DNA of 64,000 bases from Bryobacterales bacterium. Its GTDB lineage: Bacteria; Acidobacteriota; Terriglobia; Bryobacterales; UBA6623. The notes under the pieces are model-generated. The model saw nothing but the letters and a program-made list of their open reading frames with translations. It ran no database searches and was not told where the DNA came from. The stretch is taken from assembly GCA_022826925.1 (NCBI GenBank), contig JAJDTX010000027.1, forward strand, positions 1 to 64,000, in the 5' to 3' direction. The position numbers and the translations under genes are program-made. Shown here one piece after another: positions 54,019-62,347 of the stretch. Positions within the stretch are counted from its first letter, which is position 1; every line of letters starts with the position of its first letter.

Positions 54019-54894
54019 ATGATCCAACCGGCGTACCGAACCCCATCAAGTCCCAGGGCCGCGGAAATCCGCCGACTCAACGCGCTGACGCCGGCCCAGG
54101 TCTCGGAGCAAGCCCGCTCGCACCTTCACGTCGTTGATGGCATTGACGAACTCCACCTCGACATGGCGCAAGAGATCGCATCGGAGCTGCGCAGAAGCGA
54201 GGATTCCGGCCGACATCTTGCCCTGATCCTGCCCTGGGGCCCTGTCGGCCAGTACCCAATTCTTGGAGAGCTGCTGAAACTTCAAGGACTCTCGCTGAGA
54301 AACTGCACCCTGTTCTTCATGGACGAATACGCGGACTCCACAGGCTGCGCCGTGCCTTCCGACCATCCGCTGAGCTTTCGAGGCGCGGCATTGCGGTGGC
54401 TTGCCTCTCTGCCTTCGGGGTTGCGGCCGGAACCCGAATCAGTCTTGTTTCCGGATGGCACGAACTCGGAATTGATCGCTAGGCGGATCGGAAAGCTCGG
54501 AGGGATCGAGGCCTGCTTTGGCGGCGTCGGAATCCACGGGCACATCGCGTTCAACGAGCCGGAGCCGGGAGTCTCCACGTCCGGGATCCGGCGCGTGACC
54601 CTCAACGAGTTCACCCGCACCATCAACGCAATCCGGGCCGGGGTTGGCGGAGACCTGGAGAACTTCCCGCGCGAGGCATGGACGCTCGGGATGGCCCAGT
54701 GCCTCTCGGCCAGGCGGCTCCGTCTCTACTGCAGGAGCGACTCAGGCTTGGACTGGGCCAAGACGATCCTCCGCCTGGCTGTTCTCGGAACTCCAGGTGA
54801 CGACTATCCGGTAACGTGGATTCGACACCACGCCGATTGCCGGATCGTCACGACCCGGGAAACGCTCGAGTCGCCGGTCTTGCAGCTGCCGTAA
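54019..54894 (+). CDS. Glucosamine-6-phosphate deaminase-like protein (NagB family) with altered motif
   Basis: A 291-residue protein from ATG 54019. It has the NagB fold: LALILPWGPVGQYPIL, FFMDEYAD (equivalent to Asp72 of E. coli NagB), and GGVGIHGHIAFNEPEPG. In NagB that last motif reads GxDGHIAFNEP, so the catalytic-site Asp141 equivalent is histidine here while the following His and Glu are kept. The longer in-frame reading upstream overlaps the divergent MFS gene and is rejected. The likely role is conversion of an amino-sugar phosphate; the substitution leaves exact chemistry open. Confidence 0.78.
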   Translation: MIQPAYRTPSSPRAAEIRRLNALTPAQVSEQARSHLHVVDGIDELHLDMAQEIASELRRSEDSGRHLALILPWGPVGQYPILGELLKLQGLSLRNCTLFFMDEYADSTGCAVPSDHPLSFRGAALRWLASLPSGLRPEPESVLFPDGTNSELIARRIGKLGGIEACFGGVGIHGHIAFNEPEPGVSTSGIRRVTLNEFTRTINAIRAGVGGDLENFPREAWTLGMAQCLSARRLRLYCRSDSGLDWAKTILRLAVLGTPGDDYPVTWIRHHADCRIVTTRETLESPVLQLP

Positions 54895-55028
54895 ACGTGG
54901 CAGGTCGCGTGGCTGCAGGAAACGCTCGCGCCGGATGTCCTGCGCACCTCACAAGACCCGGCTTTCTGCGGGGCTTGCAGTCCATGATCGGTGCGGCACA
55001 GGGCGCTCGGATCGAGTGCGGCCCGGCG

Positions 55029-56303
55029 CTACGCCAGGATTCCTGACATGGGCTGGCCGTGGTCCGTGATCGGGACAGGGCGGTCGTTGGCGTACAGGTT
55101 CTTGGCCGGGTCGATCCCCATGGCGGCGAAGATCGTGGCGAAGTAGTCCGGAACAGCGATCTGGCGGTCGACAATTTGCTTGCCGATTTCGTCGGTCGTG
55201 CCGACGGCGACCCCTCCGCGAACTCCTCCCCCCGCAAACAGCGTGCTGAACGCCCCGGCCTGGTGCCCGCGACCTCCGTACGCATCGAATTCTGCCGGTC
55301 GGCCGAACTCGGTAGAAATCACGACCATCGTCCGGTCGAACAGCTTGTGCTCTTCGAGATCGTCGAGCAAGGCTGCAACGGCCTGATCGAGGTCCTGGAT
55401 CAGCAGGTGCTGCTTCAGGATGCCGTCTTGGTGTACGTCCCAACCTGTCCCGTTCAAGAAGTTCAGGTTGAACGACACCTCGACAAACCGCACCCCCGCC
55501 TGCACGAGTCGCCGGGCCAGCAAGCAGCGCTGGCCGAACTCGCTGCCGTACGCTTCGCGCAGGCTGGACGACTCCCGGTCCAAGTGGAAGACGTCCATGA
55601 ACCGCTTGCCCGCCATGCGGAAGCCTTGTTCGCTCACCTCCGCTTTAGCCCTCACGAGAGCGTCGTCGTCGTTCCGCGCCAAGTAGTCGGCCCGCAGACG
55701 CCCGAGCAGCATTTCCCTTCTCTTCTGACGCGCGCTGTCAACGTCAGGCGCCGGGTTCAGCCCCGACGGGCCGGTCTCGATCTGGGTCAGGTAGACATAT
55801 CCGCAACGCGCGCCTAGGAACCCGGGATCCCGCATGATGTTGGGGTATCCCATCACCACATACGACGGCACGTCGTCCGACTTGGTGCCCAGTTCGTGCG
55901 AGACCAAGGAGCCGACGGAAGGATAGATGATCGTCCCGCTCGGCTTGCGGCCGGTGTGCATCAAGTTCGAGGCCGCGCCGTGCTGGCTGTTCAAGTCGTG
56001 ACTGACCGTGCGCAGGAGCGCGCAACGGTCCATGCGGTCGGCCAGTCGCGGCAGGTGCTCGCACAGTTGAATGTCCCGGGCGGCTGTCGGAATCGCGTCG
56101 TAGTAGGAGCCTGGGATGTCTTTGCCGTCGCCCCTTCGCTTGGGATCGAAGGTGTCGATGTGACCGGCTCCGCCCCCCAGCCAAATGTAGATGCACGCAT
56201 CCGCTCCGCCGCTGGGCGGCTGGCTTGCTTCGGAAAAGGCAAGCCGCGATCCGGCCAGCCCGGCCGCAGCGCCCTTGAAGATGTCCCGTCTGGTCGGCTG
56301 CAT
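55029..56303 (-). CDS. DUF1501 protein, Tat-exported
   Basis: A 424-residue protein with a twin-arginine signal (QPTRRDIFKGAAAGLAG) and DUF1501 motifs: ADACIYIWLGGGAGHIDTFDPKR, LADRMDRCALLRTVSHD, the metal-type segment EFGRPAEFDAYGGRGHQAGAFSTLFAGGG and a short C-terminus. It is slightly shorter than the other two copies in the window. It lies 15 bases downstream of the third PSD1-type gene. Confidence 0.85.
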   Translation of the reverse strand: MQPTRRDIFKGAAAGLAGSRLAFSEASQPPSGGADACIYIWLGGGAGHIDTFDPKRRGDGKDIPGSYYDAIPTAARDIQLCEHLPRLADRMDRCALLRTVSHDLNSQHGAASNLMHTGRKPSGTIIYPSVGSLVSHELGTKSDDVPSYVVMGYPNIMRDPGFLGARCGYVYLTQIETGPSGLNPAPDVDSARQKRREMLLGRLRADYLARNDDDALVRAKAEVSEQGFRMAGKRFMDVFHLDRESSSLREAYGSEFGQRCLLARRLVQAGVRFVEVSFNLNFLNGTGWDVHQDGILKQHLLIQDLDQAVAALLDDLEEHKLFDRTMVVISTEFGRPAEFDAYGGRGHQAGAFSTLFAGGGVRGGVAVGTTDEIGKQIVDRQIAVPDYFATIFAAMGIDPAKNLYANDRPVPITDHGQPMSGILA

Positions 56304-56318
56304 CGAAATCTCCTCGCG

Positions 56319-58949
56319 CTACGGAATCATCGAGAACTCCGGCGTGTTGACGAGCGCCCACACCATGTCCTCGAACCGTTCCCGGAACTCCTGCGTCAGC
56401 CGGGCCGTCGGAGGATCCCCCATGCGAACCTTCCGCTCCTCTTCCATCCGGATGCGGTTGCTCTCGGGGTCAAAGTGGTTCCCCCAGGAGACCCTTCCGT
56501 CGGTCTTCTTGGCCGCGTCCCCGCTACGGTGGTCGGCATCGGCCGCCACGACCCGGTCCGCGAAATGCGGGCCGAGCAGGTCGAGCATCGCCTGCCGTTC
56601 CGCGGGAATCGGAAAGCGGGTCAGCGTTCGCACGAACACCTCATCCACCATCTCGCCCAACGGCCTCTCCTCCAAGGCCAGGCGGGTGAAGAAGCTGTCA
56701 TCGGACAGCCTCGTGACCCGGACGCCCGTCGAACCGTTGGCCAGCGCCAAGGACTGCATCGCGGACGGAGAATCGTCACGGCTGGATGCCGGGCTCTGGC
56801 GGGACTGCCGCCAGCCGTACGCCGACAGCATGTCCACGATCGCCTGGGCACGCGGCAGCGCCAGGCTCGGACGATCGCGCTCGTTCGACAGCGCGGTCAT
56901 CTCCCAGGCCCGCTCGGGAGATCCCATGTTCAGGAACTGACGCAAGGAGCGATTTCCGAGCGGGTTGAGATTCAGCTCTTCCGAATCCAGCCCTTTGCCC
57001 GCCACGGCATGCAGCGAATCCACCAGTTGCTCGGCCGACATCTGTCGGCGCACGGGCCCGGCGAAGAGCTTGGCCGCTTCGCCGGGAGCAGCCGGGTCGT
57101 CAGGAACGGGACGCCGTTGATACGTGTGTGACCGGAAGATCAATCCGCTCAGGTGCTTCAGGTCGTAGCCGCTCAGCACGAACTCCCTGGCCAAGAAGTC
57201 CAGCAATGCGGGATCGGACGGCTCTGCGTCTTCCCAGTCGTCCAGCGGCTCGACGATGCCGCGGCCCATGAACCGGGCCCATACGCGGTTGGCGACCACG
57301 CGGGAAAACCGGTGGTTCGCTGGATGGACCATCATCGACGCCAGCGCATGCCTTGCGTCGACCGACGTGTTCCTGGGCGGCGGGGCCAGCTTGCCCGCAT
57401 CGGGAAACTCATCGAACGCCCAGTGCGGATCAATCGATGCCCCGGCCGTCAGGGTGATCTCGACGTATGGCTTCCGGCCCCCTTCCCGCACCGGAACGGT
57501 GCTCGATGCCGGCAGAACCACCGCGTCTCCCTCGAGCATGGCCGCCATGCTGAAAAGGTCCTTCTGGCGGAAGGGATGGAACGGAGCGTCATGGCAGCGC
57601 GCGCAGGACAGCTTGTTCGCGAGAAATGCCTGCGAAACGATGTCGGCCTTGGCAGCCATCGGCGCGTCATTCAGGCTGGCCATGCCAAAGCCTGCCGGGC
57701 CTCCCTGGTACAGGCTCCCTTCCATCTCGATGAGTTCCACAACCAGGCGGTCGAACGAGTATCCGTCCGCGAATGCCTGGTGGATGTACCAGCGGAACGG
57801 CCCGGTATTGTTCAGATCCGGCTTGAGGATGCCCGGGTTCTCTGCCAGGACATCCTGCCAGTACGGAACCCAAGAATCGGCCCAGTCCGGGCTCTCCAAG
57901 AATTGCTCGATCGCCAGGGTCCGTCGCGTCTCCGCTGGCTGTGCCAGAAACGACCTCACCATCGCGGCCGACGGCACAAGGCCGGTCGTATCCAGAGCGA
58001 GACGCCGCAGGAACTCGAGATCGCCCACCAGATCGCTGGGCGTTAGCGACGCCTCCGCGAGCCCCTCGTAAACGAAACGGTCCAAGTCGTTCTGAATCCA
58101 CTCGTTGTCGTCAACCCGCGGAATCTCCGGGCCTGGCTGGGCCAGAGTCCACTCCCGCGCTTGCCGGTGTCGTTGCGCCCACATCGCCTCGACGGACTCA
58201 TCAGACTGCCTCCGACGCTCGATGTCGTCTCGACGGTGCCGGAGTCTCGACGCAATAGTGAACTCCGACCAGTCCGCATCCGTCAGCAGCGGTGCTTCCG
58301 AGCCACCGATTACTCGGTCGATCTCGCCAGGACGGGCCATGCTCACCGAGAGTTCCCCCGGGAACGGGGCGAGGCCCTTGCCGCCGATCACCGCGACCAA
58401 CCGGAAGCGATGCTCCCCTGCCTCCAGAGGAACGGTCGCCAGAACCTCCTGGTGGGCCGGCGCAGCGGGTCGGATCACTCCGTCTGACTCGGAGGGCTCG
58501 GGGAGGGCATCGTGCGATGCGGTGTTCGGCGCCTGAGCCTGCGTGCGAAGCACTGGCTTGCCGTCGACCAGGAACACAGCCAGCCCCTTGGATCGCAACC
58601 GGATGCGATACTCACCGCGCTCCAGCGTCTGTTCCATGCTCGCTTCGAGAGAGAACGGCACAGAGCGGTCCAAAGGAAGAGCGTTGCCACTGAACCTGGC
58701 AGGTATGCGCACGAAGGCGAAGCCGGATTCCGAGTACTCCGTCGTGGGGTCGCCCTGCGGATCCAGCCAAGCTCCCTCGGCGAGGTCTTCGAAAATCCTC
58801 ACCGCCACTGGTTGATCGTTCGCGCCGAGAAGCCCGAGCGAACCTGTCGCAAACAAGAGGAAGGCCAGTATCGAGCTGCAAGGACGGGCACCCTCGAATC
58901 TGCTAGTTTTCGGGTGTCTTGTTCCTGAGCTTGGGAGCCGCACGGTCAC
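56319..58949 (-). CDS. DUF1549-DUF1553 (PSD1) protein with PA14-like N-terminus instead of a cytochrome domain
   Basis: An 876-residue protein, best start GTG 58949 (or 58943; no ATG is near), with a signal segment (SSILAFLLFATGSLGLLG). Residues about 30-200 form a beta-sandwich resembling PA14/carbohydrate-binding domains (GEYRIRLRSKGLAVFLVDGKPV, LEAGEHRFRLVAVIGG). DUF1549 follows, with one haem-like CARCHDAPFHPF near residue 450, then DUF1553 (HRFSRVVANRVWARFMGRGIV). The N-terminal PSCyt1 haem motif found in the two paralogues is absent. Operon with the DUF1501 gene; divergent from a lipoprotein sulfatase. Confidence 0.82.
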   Translation of the reverse strand: MTVRLPSSGTRHPKTSRFEGARPCSSILAFLLFATGSLGLLGANDQPVAVRIFEDLAEGAWLDPQGDPTTEYSESGFAFVRIPARFSGNALPLDRSVPFSLEASMEQTLERGEYRIRLRSKGLAVFLVDGKPVLRTQAQAPNTASHDALPEPSESDGVIRPAAPAHQEVLATVPLEAGEHRFRLVAVIGGKGLAPFPGELSVSMARPGEIDRVIGGSEAPLLTDADWSEFTIASRLRHRRDDIERRRQSDESVEAMWAQRHRQAREWTLAQPGPEIPRVDDNEWIQNDLDRFVYEGLAEASLTPSDLVGDLEFLRRLALDTTGLVPSAAMVRSFLAQPAETRRTLAIEQFLESPDWADSWVPYWQDVLAENPGILKPDLNNTGPFRWYIHQAFADGYSFDRLVVELIEMEGSLYQGGPAGFGMASLNDAPMAAKADIVSQAFLANKLSCARCHDAPFHPFRQKDLFSMAAMLEGDAVVLPASSTVPVREGGRKPYVEITLTAGASIDPHWAFDEFPDAGKLAPPPRNTSVDARHALASMMVHPANHRFSRVVANRVWARFMGRGIVEPLDDWEDAEPSDPALLDFLAREFVLSGYDLKHLSGLIFRSHTYQRRPVPDDPAAPGEAAKLFAGPVRRQMSAEQLVDSLHAVAGKGLDSEELNLNPLGNRSLRQFLNMGSPERAWEMTALSNERDRPSLALPRAQAIVDMLSAYGWRQSRQSPASSRDDSPSAMQSLALANGSTGVRVTRLSDDSFFTRLALEERPLGEMVDEVFVRTLTRFPIPAERQAMLDLLGPHFADRVVAADADHRSGDAAKKTDGRVSWGNHFDPESNRIRMEEERKVRMGDPPTARLTQEFRERFEDMVWALVNTPEFSMIP

Positions 58950-58989
58950 ATTATATTTGGAACCTGTGGTTTCCAGTTGTTTTGACAGA

Positions 58990-59013
58990 GAATTTCCGGA
59001 AATTCTGGCACAC
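58990..59013. repeat. Palindrome plus TGGCACAC, left copy
   Basis: GAATTTCCGGAAATTC (58990-59005) is a perfect 16-bp palindrome followed directly by TGGCACAC (59006-59013). A similar unit in opposite orientation is at 60750-60772, so the two face each other across the sulfatase gene. Confidence 0.6.
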
Positions 59014-59131
59014 CCAACGGCGAGTCCACAGAAGGGCTGGAAAGACGATTCATGCGGCGGTCTCCTGGCCAGACTCACCCGGCAGCATCTTGAGCGTCCC
59101 GCTTTGAGGTGCTAACCTTGGGCCGGTATTG

Positions 59132-60574
59132 ATGGCGGGATCGAGATTTCTTGGCGTGATGGCGGCGTGCCTGGCGGCAGTGGTCTGCGGGTGCGGGGAG
59201 CTTCCTCCGCCGCAGCCTAATTTCGTCATTCTCCTAGCGGATGACCTGGGCTATTGCGGGACCGAACTGTACAGTTGCGACGAGATCCCGACGCCGAACA
59301 TTCGCCGGATCGCCGAGAACGGAGTGACGTTCACGGACGGGTATGTCACCGCCGGCACCTGCAGCCCTTCGCGGGCCGGGCTGTTAACGGGCCGTTACCA
59401 GCAGCGCTTCGGATTCGAATTCAACACCGGCCCGGCGCGAGTGACATTCGAAGAGAAGCGGGGCTTGCCCGAGGGGGAGAGGACGATCGCTGACATATTG
59501 GGCGAAGCGGGATACGCCACCGGCCTGGTTGGAAAGTGGCACCAAGGCAACACGGAGGGATTCCATCCGACAGAACGCGGCTTCAACGAGTTTTTCGGAT
59601 TCCTGCCAGGCGCTCGCGCCTATTTCGAAAAGTCCGCTGATAGCACTGCGGCGGCCAGCCGGCGAGTCGCGTCGGACCATCCCCAAGCCCGTCTCCAGAA
59701 CATCGAGCGAATCAGCGACCTCAATGCCCTGTACCGGGGTCGCGAGCGAGTAAGCGAAGCGGAATACTTGACCGACGCCTTCGCCCGCGAGGCGGTGAGC
59801 TTCATCGAGCGGCACAGGGATGACCCGTTCTTGCTGTACGTGGCCTTCAACGCGCCTCATACACCCATAGAGGCGACCACAGAGTATGTGGAGCGCTTCT
59901 CGCACATAGCCGATCCGCACCGCAGAATCTACGCCGCCATGGTCAGCGGCCTGGACGATGCTGTCGGCAGAATCCTGGACACGCTCGAGCATGCTGGCCT
60001 CGCTGAGGACACGCTCGTGGTCTTCCTGAGCGACAACGGATGCGCCGTTTACACCCAAGCTTGCACGAACGATCCCCTACGACTGGGGAAGCTGTTCCTG
60101 TTTGAGGGCGGAACGCGCGTTCCGTTCGCGATGCAGTACCCGCGGCGCATAGACGGAGGCCAGGTCTACCGGCACCCGGTGAGTTCGCTTGACATTCTTC
60201 CGACGCTTGCGGCGCTGGGTGGCGGACTCCTGCCGGCGGACCGGGAAACGGACGGCAGGAACCTCATGCCGTTCCTATCGGGCGAGGAATCGCCTCCTCA
60301 AGATGCCCTGTTCTGGCGGAACGGCGAGAACAAGGCGGTTCGCCAGGGCAACTGGAAGCTGTTCTGGAACCAGCGCCACGCTTGGCTCTTCGACCTCAGC
60401 GAGGACATCGGCGAGATCACCAACCTGGCTGGCGAACATCCCCAGAAAGTGAAGGCGTTACAGGGGCTCCACAAGGACTGGGAGACGGGCACAGTGGACC
60501 CGCTGTGGCCAGCACGGCTCCCAGCACCAGAGCCAGTCGAAGTCGACGGAGTCTTGGTCGACATCAATATCTGA
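59132..60574 (+). CDS. Type I sulfatase, predicted lipoprotein
   Basis: A 480-residue protein from ATG 59132 (a TTG lies just upstream). The N-terminus has a lipoprotein-type signal ending VCGC (Cys21). It has metal site LADDLGY, formylglycine motif CSPSR at 77-81 followed by AGLLTGRYQQRFG, LSDNGCAVY in the second metal site and GKLFLFEGGTRVP with the active-site lysine. All expected residues are present. Divergent from the third PSD1-DUF1501 operon, echoing the arrangement at 27244-33048. Flanked by inverted palindromic repeats. Confidence 0.9.
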   Translation: MAGSRFLGVMAACLAAVVCGCGELPPPQPNFVILLADDLGYCGTELYSCDEIPTPNIRRIAENGVTFTDGYVTAGTCSPSRAGLLTGRYQQRFGFEFNTGPARVTFEEKRGLPEGERTIADILGEAGYATGLVGKWHQGNTEGFHPTERGFNEFFGFLPGARAYFEKSADSTAAASRRVASDHPQARLQNIERISDLNALYRGRERVSEAEYLTDAFAREAVSFIERHRDDPFLLYVAFNAPHTPIEATTEYVERFSHIADPHRRIYAAMVSGLDDAVGRILDTLEHAGLAEDTLVVFLSDNGCAVYTQACTNDPLRLGKLFLFEGGTRVPFAMQYPRRIDGGQVYRHPVSSLDILPTLAALGGGLLPADRETDGRNLMPFLSGEESPPQDALFWRNGENKAVRQGNWKLFWNQRHAWLFDLSEDIGEITNLAGEHPQKVKALQGLHKDWETGTVDPLWPARLPAPEPVEVDGVLVDINI

Positions 60575-60890
60575 GGCAGACCGGGTTCCTCCCTCCACTG
60601 CCCTGGTTGTCAACCATGACGTCGACATGGTCCAAGTCGACGGTCCGTGTAATCGGTGTTCCACTCATGGCGCGGAAGAAACCGCCGGTTTCGGACGGCT
60701 CCCCAGCTGGAGGGATGGACAGCGGAAGCTCGAATCTCAAGGTGTCAGAGTGTGCCAAAATTCCTGGAATTTCGGACTGCGCCATTTTCGACGCCCATTG
60801 ACACGTGCTTCCAAAACACCATCGTTTCCAGCCAATTCCTAGACGCTTTAAAACGAGGTGGCCGACCATAAGGGGGTGGCCGAGGAACAA
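60575..60890. other. Intergenic region containing the right palindromic repeat
   Basis: No gene is recognised. It contains the repeat unit at 60750-60772 and an AT-richer stretch before the next gene. Confidence 0.4.
60750..60772. repeat. GTGTGCCA plus palindrome, right copy
   Basis: GTGTGCCA (60750-60757) is followed by AAATTCC-T-GGAATTT (60758-60772), a 15-base palindrome. It is the inverted counterpart of the unit at 58990-59013. Confidence 0.6.
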
Positions 60891-61730
60891 ATGGCGCCAG
60901 CCGTCCTTGTTCGAAGACTTCTATCGATCCTCGCACTGAGCCTCTTGGCGGCCGCTAGCGTTTCGAGCGCACAACCGCAGGGCCTGTTCATTCCGCACCC
61001 CGAGGACGATTCCAGGCAAGTGGAGTACTTCATGAAAAGACCCATTGGGGAGGGTCCGTGGCCAACCCTAGTCTTCCTGCATGGGCATCAAGAAGATCCT
61101 AGTGCCGGCGGAAGGGATTTTCTGCAATGGGGCGTCCTCGATCAGATCGCCGAGCGTGGATATCTGGCTGTGGCGGTCTCTCAACCAGGCTACGGAGAAT
61201 CTACTGCGGAGGCCGATTTCTGCGGGCCCTTTACGCAGAGCGCTGTCATGGGGGTCATTGCCAAGCTCCGCGCGGAGGGATATGTCTCTTCCGGGAAGCT
61301 TGTGCTTGTCGGCATCAGCCGGGGAGCATTGGTCGCAGGGCTGATCGCCGCGAAAGATAGATCGGTCTCTGGTGTTGTGCTTGTTTCTGGTTTGTTTGAT
61401 CTGCGTGAGCTTGCACAGGACTCGGGTGCTAGCGAGATCAAACAGGCGATCTTGAAATCCGTGGTTGCCGAGACTGGAGGAGGAGACGACGCCATCCGGG
61501 CACGTTCTTTGATGCCGTTCGCGAGCGACATCAAGGCAGCGACCCTGATCTTGAACGGCGGAAAGGATGATCGCACAGATCCGGACCAAGCCCGCCAGTT
61601 CGCCGAGGAGATCAACGCGCATGGAGGCAACGCTCGAGCAATCATCTATCCGGATCTTGGGCACCAGATTCCCGTTCAGGTTCGAAGCCGAGACATTGAT
61701 CCGTTCATTGAAGAGATCCTTGAGAAGTAG
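60891..61730 (+). CDS. Exported alpha/beta-hydrolase (dipeptidyl-peptidase/dienelactone-hydrolase-like)
   Basis: A 279-residue protein from ATG 60891 (GAGGA 5 bases upstream; GTG 60858 is an alternative), with a signal peptide (LLSILALSLLAAASVSSAQ). The hydrolase core has oxyanion segment FLHGHQED (residues 62-69), nucleophile elbow GISRGA with Ser143, an aspartate in GGKDDRTDP and a histidine in LGHQIPV. Substrate unknown. It is downstream of the lipoprotein sulfatase on the same strand, about 315 bases away. Confidence 0.78.
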   Translation: MAPAVLVRRLLSILALSLLAAASVSSAQPQGLFIPHPEDDSRQVEYFMKRPIGEGPWPTLVFLHGHQEDPSAGGRDFLQWGVLDQIAERGYLAVAVSQPGYGESTAEADFCGPFTQSAVMGVIAKLRAEGYVSSGKLVLVGISRGALVAGLIAAKDRSVSGVVLVSGLFDLRELAQDSGASEIKQAILKSVVAETGGGDDAIRARSLMPFASDIKAATLILNGGKDDRTDPDQARQFAEEINAHGGNARAIIYPDLGHQIPVQVRSRDIDPFIEEILEK

Positions 61731-61988
61731 ACGGATAGTGTCCAACCAGTAACGAACGCGTCCAGCCTCTTGCCGAGACTCAGAGACTCTGGGGTGTCAC
61801 GAGACCGCGGGCACCAGCGAGTCGAAGCAGACGGGACCCGAGCTAGCCTGGGAGCGCTGACCCCGGTAACCGCCGGATCAGTTCCCACCCGCGCCTCGAT
61901 TGGCGACCCGGCGATTCGGCCATAGTTTGACCAGCCCCCGCTGATCGGTGCGGTCATTCAGGCTATGGCACTTCCGCCCGGCTGAGAA

Positions 61989-62072
61989 TCAATCGGATGC
62001 CCAGCTCTGCCTCAAGCAGCCGGGCGCGCAAGGCCGCCAAATGAAGGTGGCGGTATCCAGTACGAGGCCCAT
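61989..62072 (-). pseudogene. vapC: VapC-type PIN toxin fragment
   Basis: ATG 62072 lies 14 bases after the antitoxin stop. The frame reads MGLVLDTATFIW, the start of a PIN toxin with its first aspartate, then continues as unrelated residues and stops after 27 codons (TGA 61991-61989). The rest of the PIN domain was not found downstream. The interval 61731-61988 has no gene. Confidence 0.6.
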
Positions 62073-62086
62073 CGTCTCGCATCCCT

Positions 62087-62338
62087 TCAGCGCAACTTGC
62101 CCTCGAACCGATCCAAGACCTCATCTGGCAGTGGTTCGAAGAATGAATCCGGGATTTCCGCGAGTCCTTTGCCCAATCCAATCGGACGCGGTTCGCCGGC
62201 AGGCTCCACGATCGGGCGAATCTCCGCAATCGCACGGTTCCGGCGACAGAGAATGATCCGGTCACCTGCCTTGAGCTTCGCGATATGTTTCGAGAGGTGC
62301 GTCTTCGCCTCGCGCATGTTCAGCCGAATCACAGGCAT
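62087..62338 (-). CDS. Phd/YefM-family antitoxin
   Basis: An 83-residue protein with the Phd/YefM N-terminal fold (IRLNMREAKTHLSKHIAKLKAGDRI, RRNRAIAEIRPI) and an acidic tail (DSFFEPLPDEVLDRFEG) typical of antitoxins paired with PIN toxins. It starts 9 bases after the sulfatase stop on the same strand, so it may be read through from that gene. Its toxin is reduced to a fragment. Confidence 0.82.
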   Translation of the reverse strand: MPVIRLNMREAKTHLSKHIAKLKAGDRIILCRRNRAIAEIRPIVEPAGEPRPIGLGKGLAEIPDSFFEPLPDEVLDRFEGKLR

Positions 62339-62347
62339 CCCTGCCTC

